Positions 46,596 through 57,011 are shown, counted from the first letter of the stretch. The stretch is 64,000 bases of DNA from Parafrankia sp. EUN1f (GCF_000177675.1 NZ_ADGX01000003.1:50152-114151), one strand, 5' to 3'. Numbers and translations are program-made. Notes: generated by a model not told the origin, from the letters alone.

Positions 46596-46715
46596 GAACT
46601 CGTCCACGACGCCTGATCGTCATCGGCTCGCGTCGGGCGGGAGCGATGCGCCTGCGACACTGTGCGGGTGCAGCGATCCAGCACGATCGATACATCATCC
46701 CCGGTGTAAGGCGGC

Positions 46716-47186
46716 ATGGACGGTTTCGAGCTCTTCCTGTTGGGCCGGCGGCTGATGAAGATCGGGGAGCAGGCGATCCCGGAGATCGGGGTCCTGCGGC
46801 TGTCCGGGCCGACGCGCGCGATCGTGTTCGACGTCTTCGAAAACCCCGGGAGTTCGATCTCGGACATCACCGCGCGTGTCCAGTTCCCGCAGAGCCAGGT
46901 CTCGGCGTGTGTCGCCCGGCTGCGCCAGGCCGGCGTCGTCGAGACGGACAGCGACCCCCAGGACCGCCGCAGGACGCTCGTGCGTCCTACCGCCGAGGCG
47001 AAACGCCGTGCCCACAACCGACCAGCCGCGGTTATCGACGATGCTCTCGCCAAGGCGATGCGCAGCGCCGACTCGGCCGCGATCGAGCGTCTGAAGGAGA
47101 TGCTGGAAGCCGTCGCCCGGCTGCTCGACCACACGGACGGCGGCCCCACACCCCCGCCCACCGGTGACGAGGAGCCGGCGCCCTGA
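46716..47186 (+). CDS. MarR-like winged-helix regulator
   Basis: This 156-aa protein has AAGG before the ATG. A winged helix is seen in [45 protein letters not shown] with the wing [14 protein letters not shown], as in MarR proteins. The C-terminal dimer helix follows ([20 protein letters not shown]). It could have regulated the sugar genes on either side, of which only galK is intact. The ligand is unknown. Confidence 0.8.
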   Translation: MDGFELFLLGRRLMKIGEQAIPEIGVLRLSGPTRAIVFDVFENPGSSISDITARVQFPQSQVSACVARLRQAGVVETDSDPQDRRRTLVRPTAEAKRRAHNRPAAVIDDALAKAMRSADSAAIERLKEMLEAVARLLDHTDGGPTPPPTGDEEPAP

Positions 47187-47313
47187 CGGTCCGGCTCGAT
47201 CTGCCTCGCGGCCGGCCGGTAGGCGCGACCCCGCGGACCGCGGGCCAGCCGCCGCGACGTGGTCCAGCCGACCGCGCACCGGCCATGACCGGACAGAGGA
47301 GAACCGCTCTGCC

Positions 47314-47823
47314 ATGAACACACCGAGGGAGGAGCCGGGGGCGCACCGGCGCTACAACCCGCTGACCGGCCGCTGGGTCCTCGTCTCGGCTGGCAGGGAT
47401 CGGCGGCCGTGGCAGGGCGGCAGGGAGACGCTGCCGCCGCCGGTCATCCCCGAACACGACCCCAGCTGCCACCTCTGCCCGGGCAATGTCCGCGCGAGCG
47501 GGCTTCGTAATCCCGACCACCAGGGCACGTACGTCTTCACCAACGACTTCCCGGCGTTGCGGCCGGTGCTCCCCGAGACAGGACTGGCTGCCCCGGCCCC
47601 GGTGCCGGCGGGGGCGCCGATGGGCGGCCACCCGCCGCTGCTGCGATCGGCGACCGTGCGTAAGTTCCTGGTCGGCCACGAGATGCGCGCCGGTGTCCAG
47701 CGCGACCTCACCCCCGAGTCCGCCGCGTCCCGGCTCCGTGCCTGTCTGCCCGCTGCGGCCGCACCCGCCCGGGGACCCGCGCACGGGCGGTCCGTCCCGG
47801 TCCGGCCGGAGGCCGGCCGATGA
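47314..47823 (+). pseudogene. galT: galT with internal in-frame deletion
   Basis: This 169-codon frame joins the N-terminal part of galactose-1-phosphate uridylyltransferase ([48 protein letters not shown]) directly to its C-terminal end ([27 protein letters not shown]). Full enzymes have ~340 residues. The missing middle includes the HPH nucleophile, so the product cannot act as a uridylyltransferase. GAGGAG precedes the ATG and the frame still overlaps galK by four bases (ATGA), so translation may persist for coupling. Confidence 0.85.
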
Positions 47824-49082
47824 CGGCGGACGGGGTACTGGTTGCGGGAACGCCGTCGGCCGGCGCACGGTCGGCGAGGGAGCGCGCGATCGCCGGTTTC
47901 GCCGCGGCCTTCGGCGGGCGCCCCACGGCGTTGGTCCGATCGCCCGGGCGCGTCAACCTGATCGGCGAGCACACCGACTACAACGACGGCTTCTGCCTGC
48001 CGGCCGCGGTCGACCTGGAACTGTGGATCGCGCTGCGACCGACGCCGGGCACCGCTGGGCGGCGGGGCGAGATCGAGCTCGTCTCCGAGCGGGAAGATGC
48101 CGCTGCGCGCGTCGCCCTGCCGCCGCCACGGATCCAGGAGCCGTCGGCGTCCGCGGTCGGACCGGGGCGGCGGCCGGCGCCGGGCTGGGCGGGTTACGTC
48201 GAGGGCGTCGCGGTGCTGCTCGCCGCCGCCCACGGCCCCCTTGCCGGCTGGCAGGGGGCCGTGGCCAGCGACATTCCGACCGGCGCCGGGCTGTCGTCCT
48301 CGGCGGCGTTGGAACTCGCCGTGGCCGCCGGCATCGCCTACACCACTGGCCTTCCGTGGGATCCGCTGGCGATGGCCCGGCTCGCGCACCGAGCGGAGAA
48401 CGAGTGGGTGGGTGCGGCGACCGGGCTGCTGGACCAGCTCGCCTGCGCCGGCGGAGTCGCCGGGCACGCGCTGTTGGTGGACTGCCGGTACGGCACCGCC
48501 GAACCGGTGCCGCTGCCGGCTGACGTCGCCGTCGTCGTCCTCGACACCGCCACCCGGCGGCGCATCGTGACCAGCGCCTATGCCGACCGGCGGGCCGAGT
48601 GCACAAGAGCCGCGCGGCTGCTGGGGGTGCCGGCACTGCGCGACATCGGCGCGCGGCTGCCGGCCGACGCCGCCGAGCGGCTCGACCCGGTCGCGCTCGC
48701 TCGGGCACGTCATGTCGTGTCGGAGAACCGGCGCGTGGCGCAGGCCGCGGCGGGGCTGCGCGCCGGCGATGTGGCCACCGTGGGCCGGATCCTGGTCGAG
48801 GGGCACCGCAGCATCCGGGACGACTTCGCCGTGTCCAGCCGCGAGCTCGACGCGATGGTCGAGGCCGCGGTCGCTGCACCAGGCTGCCACGGGGCGCGGA
48901 TGACCGGCGGCGGGTTCGCCGGCTGTGCGACGGCGCTCGTCGACCGAAGCCGGCTCGACGACTTCGCCGTGGCCGTGCGGGACGGCTACCGCGCGGCGAC
49001 CGGGCTGGTCGGCTCGGTCCTGCCGGGTTCGGCGGTAGCCGGCACGTCCGTCGAACCGCTGCGGGCGAGCACGCTCGAGTGA
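47820..49082 (+). CDS. galK: Galactokinase
   Basis: This 420-aa GHMP kinase phosphorylates galactose at C1 in the Leloir pathway. It has [19 protein letters not shown] near residue 40 (galactokinase signature), [15 protein letters not shown] near 153 (ATP-binding motif) and [17 protein letters not shown] near 358. All key segments are intact, in contrast to the truncated galT it is coupled to. In the cell, galactose 1-phosphate formed here would need another uridylyltransferase. Confidence 0.93.
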   Translation: MTADGVLVAGTPSAGARSARERAIAGFAAAFGGRPTALVRSPGRVNLIGEHTDYNDGFCLPAAVDLELWIALRPTPGTAGRRGEIELVSEREDAAARVALPPPRIQEPSASAVGPGRRPAPGWAGYVEGVAVLLAAAHGPLAGWQGAVASDIPTGAGLSSSAALELAVAAGIAYTTGLPWDPLAMARLAHRAENEWVGAATGLLDQLACAGGVAGHALLVDCRYGTAEPVPLPADVAVVVLDTATRRRIVTSAYADRRAECTRAARLLGVPALRDIGARLPADAAERLDPVALARARHVVSENRRVAQAAAGLRAGDVATVGRILVEGHRSIRDDFAVSSRELDAMVEAAVAAPGCHGARMTGGGFAGCATALVDRSRLDDFAVAVRDGYRAATGLVGSVLPGSAVAGTSVEPLRASTLE

Positions 49083-49246
49083 TGCCGGCGGCGACGGTCA
49101 GGGGATCAGACCCTGTTGTGCAGGAAACCGTGTGGAAGCGGCTTGGCAAGGTCGTTGTCCCCCCTGCCCTGTGCATACAGCAGGGCGAAGAACGCGGGAC
49201 CGGCCAACGGCCGCAGGTCGGGCCAGGTTGGCAGGTCGTCGCGGTG

Positions 49247-49490
49247 ATGACCGCGGTGGCGGCCTCCCACCCCCAGGCAAAGATCACCACCTACCTGGAA
49301 GGCGTGGCCCAGGCCATGCGTCACAACTCGCTGGCCTTCTATACCGACATGGGCGGCTATGCTCCCACCGTGAAGATCTACGGCCGCAACACCACCGGCC
49401 GCCGAATCCTTCGCCGAACTCGCTGATCTCCTGTTCACCGAACTTCGAGAAACCTCGGTCGCCTGGACCGCGGCAGAACCCGACGCCTGA
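49247..49490 (+). pseudogene. Unrecognised frameshifted gene fragment
   Basis: From ATG 49247, HPQAKITTYLEGVAQAMRHN and SLAFYTDMGGYAPTVKIYG read well in one frame. From 49398 a second frame, AAESFAELADLLFTELRETS then VAWTAAEPDA, ends at 49490. A frame change near 49395 seems to have split one protein. I do not recognise the family. Confidence 0.4.
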
Positions 49491-49527
49491 GTGGCTGAAG
49501 TCGACCCGGCTGGCGGTTGCGCTGGGG

Positions 49528-50466
49528 TCAGTCGAACAGGGCGCTGACGGATTCGCCGTTGTGGATGTGCCGGATGGCCTCGGCGAGTGCCGGGGCGACG
49601 GACAGCACGGTGAGTTTGGAGAACTCGTCGGCTCCCGGTACGGGGACCGTGTTGGTGCAGACGATCTCCGTGACGTCGGGCTGGTCGCCGATGCGCTTGA
49701 GCGCGCCGTTGGCGAACAGCCCGTGGGTGCAGGCCACCCGGATGGAGCGGACGCCGATCTCGCGCAGGCGCTCCAGCAGTTCGAGCACGGTGCTGCCCTG
49801 GGCGATCTCGTCGTCCAGGATGATGACGTCGCGGCCCGCGACGTCACCGATGACGGCGCTGATGGCGACGCGGTCGTCCGCGAAGCGCTGCTTGGCACCG
49901 GCCGCGACCGGTACTCCGAGCCGCCGGGCGAACCGCGCCGCCTCCTTGGCGTTGCCGAGGTCGGGGGAGACGACGGTCGTGTTCGACAGGTCGTTGCGCC
50001 GGAAGTGCTGGGCGAGTTCCCGCAGCGCGTGCAGGTGGTCGACCGGGACGCTGAAGAAGCCGTGCACCTGGGGTGAGTGCAGGGTCATCGCGAGGATGCG
50101 GCTGGCGCCGGCGGCGACCAGCAGGTCGGCGACGAGCCGGCCTCCGATCGAGATCCGCGGTGTGTCCTTCTTGTCGGACCGCGCGTAGGAGTAGTGCGGC
50201 ATGACGACGGTGATCCGGGCGGCGGAGGCGCCGCGGGCCGCGTCGAGCATGAGCAGCAACTCGACCAGGTTCTCCTGAACGGGCTTGATCAGCGGCTGGA
50301 TGATGAAGATGTCGCGCTCGCGGCAGTTCGCCTGCAGCTGTACTTCCAGGCAGTCGTTGGCGAAACGGTCGACGCGGACCGGCGAGAGCGGAACATCGAG
50401 ATGGCCGCAGACTTCCTCCGCGAGCTGGTGATGCGCACTCCCGCTGAACACGGCGATCTCTCGCAC
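49528..50466 (-). CDS. prs: Ribose-phosphate pyrophosphokinase
   Basis: This 312-aa enzyme makes PRPP from ribose 5-phosphate and ATP. It starts at a GTG six bases after GGGAG and begins MREIAVFSGSAHHQLAEEV. It has RDIFIIQPLIKPVQENLVELLLM, MPHYSYARSDKKDTPRISIGGRLVADLL, MTLHSPQVHGFF and the PRPP loop DVIILDDEIAQGST. The loop differs from the DDMIDTAGT of housekeeping class I enzymes, and YARSDKK replaces YARQDRK. It may therefore be a second, specialised copy. Flanking genes are decayed and give no clue to its pathway. Confidence 0.88.
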   Translation of the reverse strand: MREIAVFSGSAHHQLAEEVCGHLDVPLSPVRVDRFANDCLEVQLQANCRERDIFIIQPLIKPVQENLVELLLMLDAARGASAARITVVMPHYSYARSDKKDTPRISIGGRLVADLLVAAGASRILAMTLHSPQVHGFFSVPVDHLHALRELAQHFRRNDLSNTTVVSPDLGNAKEAARFARRLGVPVAAGAKQRFADDRVAISAVIGDVAGRDVIILDDEIAQGSTVLELLERLREIGVRSIRVACTHGLFANGALKRIGDQPDVTEIVCTNTVPVPGADEFSKLTVLSVAPALAEAIRHIHNGESVSALFD

Positions 50467-50628
50467 GATGCACTCCCGTCGGCTCCGGCTACGGCGGATC
50501 TTCGCTGACGGCGTCATCTTATGAGGGCGATCCCGGCGACCCGGCCCGCCGCGGCACTCGTGCCCGCGAGCCGGTAACGCCCGGTTCCACCATCGGCTCA
50601 CCACAGGTGCAGCCGACCACTGATGGCT

Positions 50629-51111
50629 TCAGCTGGTGAGGCCGGATTCGTATGCGAAGATCACCAGCTGGGTGCGGTCCCGCGAGCTGGTCTTGGCCAG
50701 CAGGTTGGTCATATGGGTCTTGATCGTGCTGGTGGCCAGGACCAGGTCGGCGGCTATCTCGGCGTTGGACATTCCCCTGGCGACCCGGGTGAGGACGTCC
50801 CGTTCGCGGTCGGTGAGCCTGCTCAGGAGCTGGCGGGACGGGCTGGGTTCGGGGGCGTCCCCTTCGGCCGGGGGTGTGGCGGTGAACCGGTCGATGAGGC
50901 GGCGGGTGGCCGCCGGGCTGAGCAGGGCGTCGCCGGCCGCCACCACGCGGATCGCGGTCAGCAGATCCTCGGGCGGGGCGTCCTTCAGGAGGAAACCGCT
51001 GGCCCCCGCACGCAGCCCGGCGAAGACGTACTCGTCCAGGTCGAACGAGGTCAGGATGATGACGCGGGTCGCCGGCCGCGCGGTGATCCTGCGGGTGGCG
51101 GTGACGTCGCC
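50629..51111 (-). pseudogene. NarL-type response regulator without receiver N-terminus
   Basis: TRVIILTSFDLDEYVFAGLRAG, GFLLKDAPPEDLLTAIRVV and the LuxR HTH (LTDRERDVLTRVARGMSNAEIA, TIKTHMTNLLAK) are intact. The first ~60 receiver residues, with the acidic pocket and phospho-Asp, are gone. The frame runs into antisense ABC-transporter sequence near 51111, marking a deletion junction. Confidence 0.75.
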
Positions 51112-51129
51112 GTCGACCAGAGCGGGCTG

Positions 51130-51300
51130 CTCGTCCGGGGCCTCGATGCCGACCGGGCGGGTGAGCTGCTGCGCGCGGCCGGTGTCCGGGTCACACATCT
51201 GGCGGAGCGCCGGTCCTCCCTTGAGGAGGCCTACCTGGCACTCACCGGTGCGTCGACTACCGCGCGCGTCGTGCGCAGGAGGAGGCTCGATCGTGATCAG
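51130..51300 (+). pseudogene. ABC transporter ATPase, C-terminal fragment
   Basis: GLDADRAGELLRAAGVRVTH and LAERRSSLEEAYLALTGAS match the last ~50 residues of DrrA-type ABC ATPases (RRSLEDAFLxLT end). Nothing of the nucleotide-binding core remains. Confidence 0.65.
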
Positions 51301-51892
51301 GTTCGTGCTTCGATCGGAGTGGATCAAGCTGGTGTCGGTGCGGTCGACCTGGTGGTGCCTCGGTACCGCGGCGGTGCTGGTGCCGGTGTTCGGGCTGCTG
51401 ACGGCGATGGCCACCGACCCGGCTGACGCCGCGGCGCGGCCCAGGGCATGGCAGGTTGCCGAGGGCGGCTTCGATCCGCTCCAGCCGCTGAGCGGTGTGC
51501 TGCTGGCCCCTGACGCGGGCGGTCTACCCGGACGGGCTCTCGATCGGGGTGGGTGACGGCGGCGCCTGGCAGGCTCTGCTCGGTATCGTCGCCTACACGA
51601 CGTTCATCTCGGTGTTCGGCTTCGCGGTCGGTGCATCGGCACGCACGACGGGCGCGGCGATCTCGCTGTTCATGTTCGTGACCTTCGTGGTGATGAGCGC
51701 GTTGCCCGCGGTGTTCCCGAGCTCGCTGCGGGAGGATGCCGGCCGTTACACCTTCCTCGGCCTGGCCGACTCGTTGACGACCTGCAGCCGGATCCTCATC
51801 CGGGAATGCTCGTCTCCGCCGTGCTCCTCGCCGGCTATGCCGCTGTCGCACTGACCCCGGCCCTGCTCCTGGCGCAGCGCCGGGACGCCTGA
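51293..51892 (+). pseudogene. ABC-2 permease with two frame changes
   Basis: The start is good (GGAGG before GTG 51293: IRFVLRSEWIKLVSVRSTWW). The frame shifts near 51515 to IGVGDGGAWQALLGIVAYTTF and AVGASARTTGAAISLFMFVTF, and returns to the first frame near 51805 for GMLVSAVLLAGYAAVALTPA and LLLAQRRDA before the stop at 51890-51892. About six membrane segments are shortened to four. It is the decayed partner of the ATPase fragment. Confidence 0.75.
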
Positions 51893-52059
51893 TCCGGAAG
51901 CCGGACCGGCACTTCCCGGCTGGCGCTGTCGTCGCCAGGACAGGCCTAAAGTCAGCGCCCTGGGAGATACTTTCGCGTGGGTCATCCCTACGATCGCGGG
52001 TATCGGTCCAGATTCTCCGGAGGGCGTGCGGGTGGCGCGCCGAGACGAGGAGGCGCAGG

Positions 52060-53664
52060 GTGGCCCTCGGCGCGCGGCTGGATCGTGCGCAGCAGAGCCG
52101 GCCGAGTGTCGCGTTCCCGCTCGCGGTCGTCTACAAGTTCACCGAGGACCAGGGCGGGTACCTGGCCGCGCTGATCGCCTTCTACGGGTTCCTCTCCCTG
52201 TTCCCGCTGCTCCTGCTGCTCACCACCTGCCTCGGTTTCGTGCTCGCCGGGCATCCGGACCTGCAGGAGCAGGTGGTCAGCTCCGCGCTCAGCCAGTTCC
52301 CGATCATCGGTGACCAGCTGCGCAACGACGTCCACGCGCTGCGGGGGAGCGCCGCCGCGGTGGCGATCGGTCTGTTCGGCAGCATCTGGGGCAGCCTCGG
52401 GGTGGCCCGCGCGGTCGGCAACGCGCTGGACACGGTGTGGGCGGTCCCGCGCCGGTCCCGGCCGAACCCCTTCTTCGCGCGGGTGCGCAGCTTCGGCCTG
52501 ATCGGTCTGCTCGGCCTCGGTGTGCTCCTGACGACCGTGCTCTCGGCGATCACGACCCGGGCGAGTGACCTGGGGACCGGCCTCGGGGTCGGTCTGCAGG
52601 TGCTGGCCGTGGTGCTCGGTCTCGTCGGGAACACGGGCCTGGTCCTTGTGGCCTTTCAGCTGCTCACCGTCAAGGACGTGTCGTTTCGCCAGGTCCTGCC
52701 CGGGGCGGCGGTCGCGGCCGTGGGCTGGCAGCTGCTCCAGTCGGCCGGTACCTATCTGCTGCAGTACCAGCTGCAGGGTCGGACCCAGGTGTATGGGCTG
52801 TTCGCCTTGGTGCTCGGCCTGGTGACCTGGCTGTACCTGCTCGCCGTGGTGATCGTGTTCGCGATGGAGATCAACACGGTGCGGGTCGGGCGGCTGTACC
52901 CGCGCGCGCTGCTGACGCCGTTCACGGACGACGTCGTCCTGACCGACTCGGACCGGCGCGTCTACACCGCGTACGCGCAGGCCGAGCAGTTCAAGAGCTT
53001 CCAGAAGGTGGACGTCTCCTTCGACCAGGATCCGCCCATGGAGCTGACCCACGCGATGCGCACCACGGGGACCTGCCGCCGGTTCCGGCCGGACCCGGTG
53101 CCCGACGACGTCCTGGTCGAGGCGTTCGACGCGGCCCGGTTCGGGCCGCAGGGCGGGAACCGGCAGCCGGTGCGGTTCGTCGTCGTGCGCGACCCGGAGC
53201 GCCGCGCGGCGCTGGCGGAGCTGTACCGGGCCCGCTGGCAGCTCTACCTGGCGGCATTGCGGGAGCGTGGGCTCGAGCCGCCGCCCGACACGGATCACTT
53301 CGTGCAACATCTCGCCGAGGTGCCGGTGCTCATCGTGGTCTGCGTGGAGCTGGCGGCGCTGCATCCGACCGACACCGACCTCGGCCGGCTCAGCATCGTC
53401 GGCGGGGCGTCGGTCTACCCGATCGTGCAGAACCTCTGCCTCGCGCTGCGCGGTCAGGGCGTCGCCACCGCCCTGACCACGCTGCTGGTCGCGGACGAGC
53501 CCGCGGTGGCCGAGCTGCTCGCGATCCCGCCCGGGTACGTCACCGCGGCGCACCTGGCGGTCGGCTACCCGGAGGCGGACTTCCCGCGCCGGCTGCGCCG
53601 CCGCCCCGTCGCCGAGCTGGTCTTCGAGGACACCTTCGGACACCCGATGGGCGACGGGCAGTAG
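52060..53664 (+). CDS. YihY/BrkB membrane domain fused to nitroreductase
   Basis: This 534-aa protein starts at a GTG preceded by GAGGAGG. Residues ~20-300 are a YihY/BrkB family membrane domain (YLAALIAFYGFLSLFPLLLLL, GLFGSIWGSLGVARAVGNALD, YGLFALVLGLVTWLYLLAVVI). From residue ~326 a nitroreductase-type flavin domain begins at MELTHAMRTTGTCRRFRPDP, with AARFGPQGGNRQPVRFVVVRD and GGASVYPIVQNLCLALRGQG. The usual YihY tail (YTAYAQAEQFKSFQKVDVSF) runs straight into it. An internal ATG 53038 with AGGA nearby could also start a separate nitroreductase. The coupling of a membrane channel-like domain to a flavoenzyme is unusual and its function unknown. Confidence 0.82.
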   Translation: MALGARLDRAQQSRPSVAFPLAVVYKFTEDQGGYLAALIAFYGFLSLFPLLLLLTTCLGFVLAGHPDLQEQVVSSALSQFPIIGDQLRNDVHALRGSAAAVAIGLFGSIWGSLGVARAVGNALDTVWAVPRRSRPNPFFARVRSFGLIGLLGLGVLLTTVLSAITTRASDLGTGLGVGLQVLAVVLGLVGNTGLVLVAFQLLTVKDVSFRQVLPGAAVAAVGWQLLQSAGTYLLQYQLQGRTQVYGLFALVLGLVTWLYLLAVVIVFAMEINTVRVGRLYPRALLTPFTDDVVLTDSDRRVYTAYAQAEQFKSFQKVDVSFDQDPPMELTHAMRTTGTCRRFRPDPVPDDVLVEAFDAARFGPQGGNRQPVRFVVVRDPERRAALAELYRARWQLYLAALRERGLEPPPDTDHFVQHLAEVPVLIVVCVELAALHPTDTDLGRLSIVGGASVYPIVQNLCLALRGQGVATALTTLLVADEPAVAELLAIPPGYVTAAHLAVGYPEADFPRRLRRRPVAELVFEDTFGHPMGDGQ

Positions 53665-53705
53665 CTCGACGGGCGACCGTCAGTAGTCTGAGCGACACTC
53701 GGGCA

Positions 53706-56325
53706 ATGGCGGCACGAGAGCATGTCAGGGTCGACGTGACCGGGATCGTGCAGGGGGTCGGCTTCCGTCCCTTTCGTCCACGGGCTGGCCACCCGGCTGG
53801 GGTTGCGCGGCGAGGTCGGTAACGACAGCGAGGGCGTCCACATCGAGCTGGACGGTGACGGCGCCGACGTCGCCGCCTTCCTGACCGCGCTGCGGGACGA
53901 AGCCCCGCCGCTCGCGGAGATCGAAACCGTTGACGTCACGGAGTGCACCGACCACACCGACCACCACTTCGGCGGCGCGGCGGGCACGGCCGGCGCGGCC
54001 GGCACGGCGAGCGCGCACGGTGCGGACGGCGCGCCCGGCGCCGGTTCCGCGGAACCGGGGGGTGGCTTTCGCATCGTCGCGAGCGATCCGGCGCGCGACG
54101 GGGGCGGGCCGCGGACGCAGGTCTGCGCCGACAGCGCCACCTGCGCGGACTGCCTGCGCGAGCTGGCCGACCCGGCCGACCGGCGCTACCAGTACCCGTT
54201 CATCAACTGCACGAACTGCGGGCCGCGTTTCACGATCATCCTGGACGTCCCCTACGACCGGCCCGCCACGACGATGGCGCCGTTCCGGATGTGCGACCGC
54301 TGCCGGGCCGAGTACGAGGACCCGGCCGACCGGCGTTTCCACGCCCAGCCGGTGTGCTGCCCGGACTGCGGGCCCGCACTGGAGTTCCGGCCGGCGCAGG
54401 GGTTCTGGCTGACCCCCGAGTTCCGCCTCGGTCCGGGGTTCCGCCTCGGGGCCGGGTTCCGTCCCACCGCCCGTCCGGGCCAGATGCCGTCCGACCATGC
54501 GCTGAACCTGGCCGCGGCGCTGCTGCGGGCCGGCGGGATCCTGGCGGTCAAAGGCCTCGGCGGGTACCACCTGGCCGTGCTCGCCGCCGACGAGACGGCG
54601 GTTGCCCAGCTGCGCCGGCGCAAGCGCCGCGACGGCAAGCCGTTCGCCCTGATGGCCCGGGATCTGGCCGAGGTGGAACGGCTCTGCGTCGTCGACGGGA
54701 CCGCCCGCCGGCTGCTGACCTGCCGGCGCCGCCCGATCGTGCTGCTCGACCGCCGGCCCGCACCGCCCGACGGTACCGGGACATCCCCGTGCATCGCGCC
54801 GTCGGTGGCCCCCGGGGTCCGGACGCTCGGGATCATGCTGCCCTACACGCCGCTGCACCATCTGCTGCTCGGGCGCCTGCCCGGTCCGATCGTCCTCACC
54901 AGCGGCAACATCTCCGACGAGCCGATCCTGTTCCGCGACGACGAGGCCCTCGCCGGGCTGGGCCGGGTCGCCGACGGGTTCCTTCTGCACGACCGGGCCA
55001 TCCACACCCGCCTGGACGACTCGGTCACCCGGTCGGTCCGCGGCCGCGAGGCGGTGGTGCGCAGGTCCCGCGGCTACGCGCCGGAGCCGGTGCCGCTGGC
55101 CTGGGACGTCGCCCGGCCCGTGCTCGCATGCGGAGCGGAGCTGAAGAACACGGTCTGCCTGGCGGCGGGGCGGCGCGCGCACCTGTCCGGGCACCTCGGC
55201 GACCTGGAGAACCCGGCGACCCTGCGCTCGTTCGCCGGTGCCATCGAGCATCTGGGCAGGCTGTTCGACATCCGGCCGGAGCTGGTGGCGCACGACCTGC
55301 ATCCGGAGTACCTGTCCACCAAGTGGGCGCTGGAGCAGGAGCTGCCCGTCATCGGCGTCCAGCACCACCATGCGCACATCGCCTCCTGCCTGGCGGACAA
55401 CGGGCGGCGGGGGCCCGTTCTGGGGGTGGCGTTCGACGGTCTGGGCTTCGGCCTCGACGGCACCCTGTGGGGTGGGGAGTTCCTGTGGGCCGACCTCACC
55501 GGCTTCACCCGGGTGGCCTACTTCGAGCCGGTGGCACTGCCCGGCGGGGCGGCGGCGATCCGCGCACCATGGCGGATGGCCGCCTCCTACCTGCAGGCCG
55601 CCGGGGTGGACGACCGCGAGCGGCTCGGGGTGGCGCGGCGCAACGAGGCGTGGTGGGGCGCGGTGACCAGCCTGGCCCGCGTGCCCGTGGCCACCTCGCT
55701 GACGCCGCCGGCCCCGCTGGCGCCGCGGACCAGCAGCGTGGGGCGGCTGTTCGACGCGGTCGCCGCGCTGGTCGGAGTCCGCGACACGATCCGCTACGAG
55801 GGGCAGGCCGCCATCGAGCTGGAGCAGCTGGCCGCACCCGGTGACCACGGCGCCTACCCGTCCGGGGCAGGCGGGGGAGCATCGGCGCGGGGAGCACGAG
55901 TCGGGGGAGCGCAGGGCACCGACGCCCTGGTCCTGTCGGGTGCAGGGCTGGTCCGGGACGTCGTGGCGGACCTGCGTGCCGGGACCACGCCGGCGGTCAT
56001 CGCGGCGCGTTTCCACACCACCCTGGCCAGGCTCACCGTCGACACCTGTGTGGCGCTGAGGGAGCGGCTGTTCGGAACGGAGCCCGGCACCGTGGCCCTG
56101 TCGGGCGGTGTGTTCGGCAACGTGCGGCTCGCCGGGGAGATCGAGGACGGCCTGGCCCGATCGGGCTTCACCGTGCTGACCCATGCGCGGGTGCCCTGCA
56201 ACGACGGCGGGATCAGCCTCGGTCAGGCGGCGGTCGCCAGCGCGCGCAGCCAGGAGAACCAGTCGGACAGCCCGGCCCCGTCGTTCGCGGACACCGCCAG
56301 CACCCGGACGGACGGGTTGACCTGA
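53706..56325 (+). CDS. hypF: HypF carbamoyltransferase with N-terminal frameshift
   Basis: HypF makes the cyanide ligand precursor for [NiFe]-hydrogenase from carbamoyl phosphate. From ATG 53706 the acylphosphatase domain starts HVRVDVTGIVQGVGFRPF, then loses frame at the TTT of 53772-53774. Removing one T restores VHGLATRLGLRGEVGNDSEG and the remaining ~850 residues. Downstream are zinc knuckles (CADCLRELADP, CTNCGPRF, CDRCRAEY, CPDCGP), the YrdC-like domain and the Kae1-like domain with HHHAHIASCLADNG and NDGGISLGQAAVA. The 3' end overlaps convergent hypB by 103 bases. A sequencing error is possible. If the shift is real, maturation depends on a downstream start (TTG 53803) without the acylphosphatase motif. 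Confidence 0.9.
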
Positions 56326-57011
56326 CGCACCGCGTCGGTGAACTGATCACCGTCGAAGGCCAGCCAGGGCAGCAGATCGACCTTGGTCAGCAGGATCAGA
56401 TCCGCGGCCCGGTACATGTGCGGGTACTTGGTCGGTTTGTCCTCGCCCTCGGTGACCGAGGTGAGCACGACGCGGGCCGTCTCCCCGAGATCGAACAGCC
56501 CGGGGCAGACGAGGTTCCCCACGTTCTCGATGAGCACGACGGAGCCCCGGTGCGGGTCGACGGAGCCCCGGTGCGGGTCGACGGCGCCGCGGTGCGGATC
56601 GAGGCGGCCGGGGCCGGGCGGCGGGTCGAGCTCGCGCAGCGCCCGGCCGACGGAGGCAGCGTCCAGATGACAGCCGGTGCCCGTGTTCACCTGGACTGCC
56701 GGCGCGCCGCTCGCGCGGATGCGCTCGGCGTCCAGCCGTGTCTCCTGGTCGCCTTCGATCACCGCGCACTCGACGGCCCCGGTGAGACCGGGGATCGTGT
56801 GCTCCAGCAGCGTCGTCTTCCCCGAGCCCGGAGAGCTCATCAGGTTGACGGCGGCCGTCCGCCGCGCCGCCAGCCAGGCCCGGTTCTCCCGGGCGGCCTC
56901 GTCGTTGCGGGCCAGAACGTCCAGCTCCAGGCGCAGCATCCGCGTCGCGGCACCGGCGCCGGTCTCGAGTGCCGACTCGTCGGTGCGGTCACATCCGCAG
57001 GTGCCACACAT
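56223..57011 (-). CDS. hypB: HypB GTPase, nickel insertion
   Basis: This 262-aa GTPase delivers nickel to the hydrogenase large subunit with HypA. The N-terminal CGTCGC is the high-affinity nickel site. SSPGSGKTTLLE near residue 58 is the P-loop, and IEGDQETRLDAERI and TGTGCHLDA hold the metal-site Cys/His of the G domain. LTKVDLLPW is the guanine-specificity motif. An in-frame 63-bp triplication inserts three DPHRG(A/S)V units just before VVLIENVGNLVCP. It is absent from typical HypB proteins and probably forms a surface loop. Its start is fused to the 19-bp repeat described below. Confidence 0.95.
   Translation of the reverse strand: MCGTCGCDRTDESALETGAGAATRMLRLELDVLARNDEAARENRAWLAARRTAAVNLMSSPGSGKTTLLEHTIPGLTGAVECAVIEGDQETRLDAERIRASGAPAVQVNTGTGCHLDAASVGRALRELDPPPGPGRLDPHRGAVDPHRGSVDPHRGSVVLIENVGNLVCPGLFDLGETARVVLTSVTEGEDKPTKYPHMYRAADLILLTKVDLLPWLAFDGDQFTDAVRQVNPSVRVLAVSANDGAGLSDWFSWLRALATAA
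56539..56601 (-). repeat. 21-bp coding triplication in hypB
   Basis: Units 56539-56559 and 56560-56580 are identical and 56581-56601 differs at three or four bases. They encode DPHRGSV/DPHRGAV. Confidence 0.9.

Noticed and set aside
49106..49438. Minus-strand ORF opposite the frameshifted fragment
   Set aside because: The plus-strand frames read as protein-like across the frame change. The minus frame is His/Gly-rich antisense.
53725..56184. 819-codon minus-strand frame opposite hypF
   Set aside because: Antisense shadow with no recognised motif.
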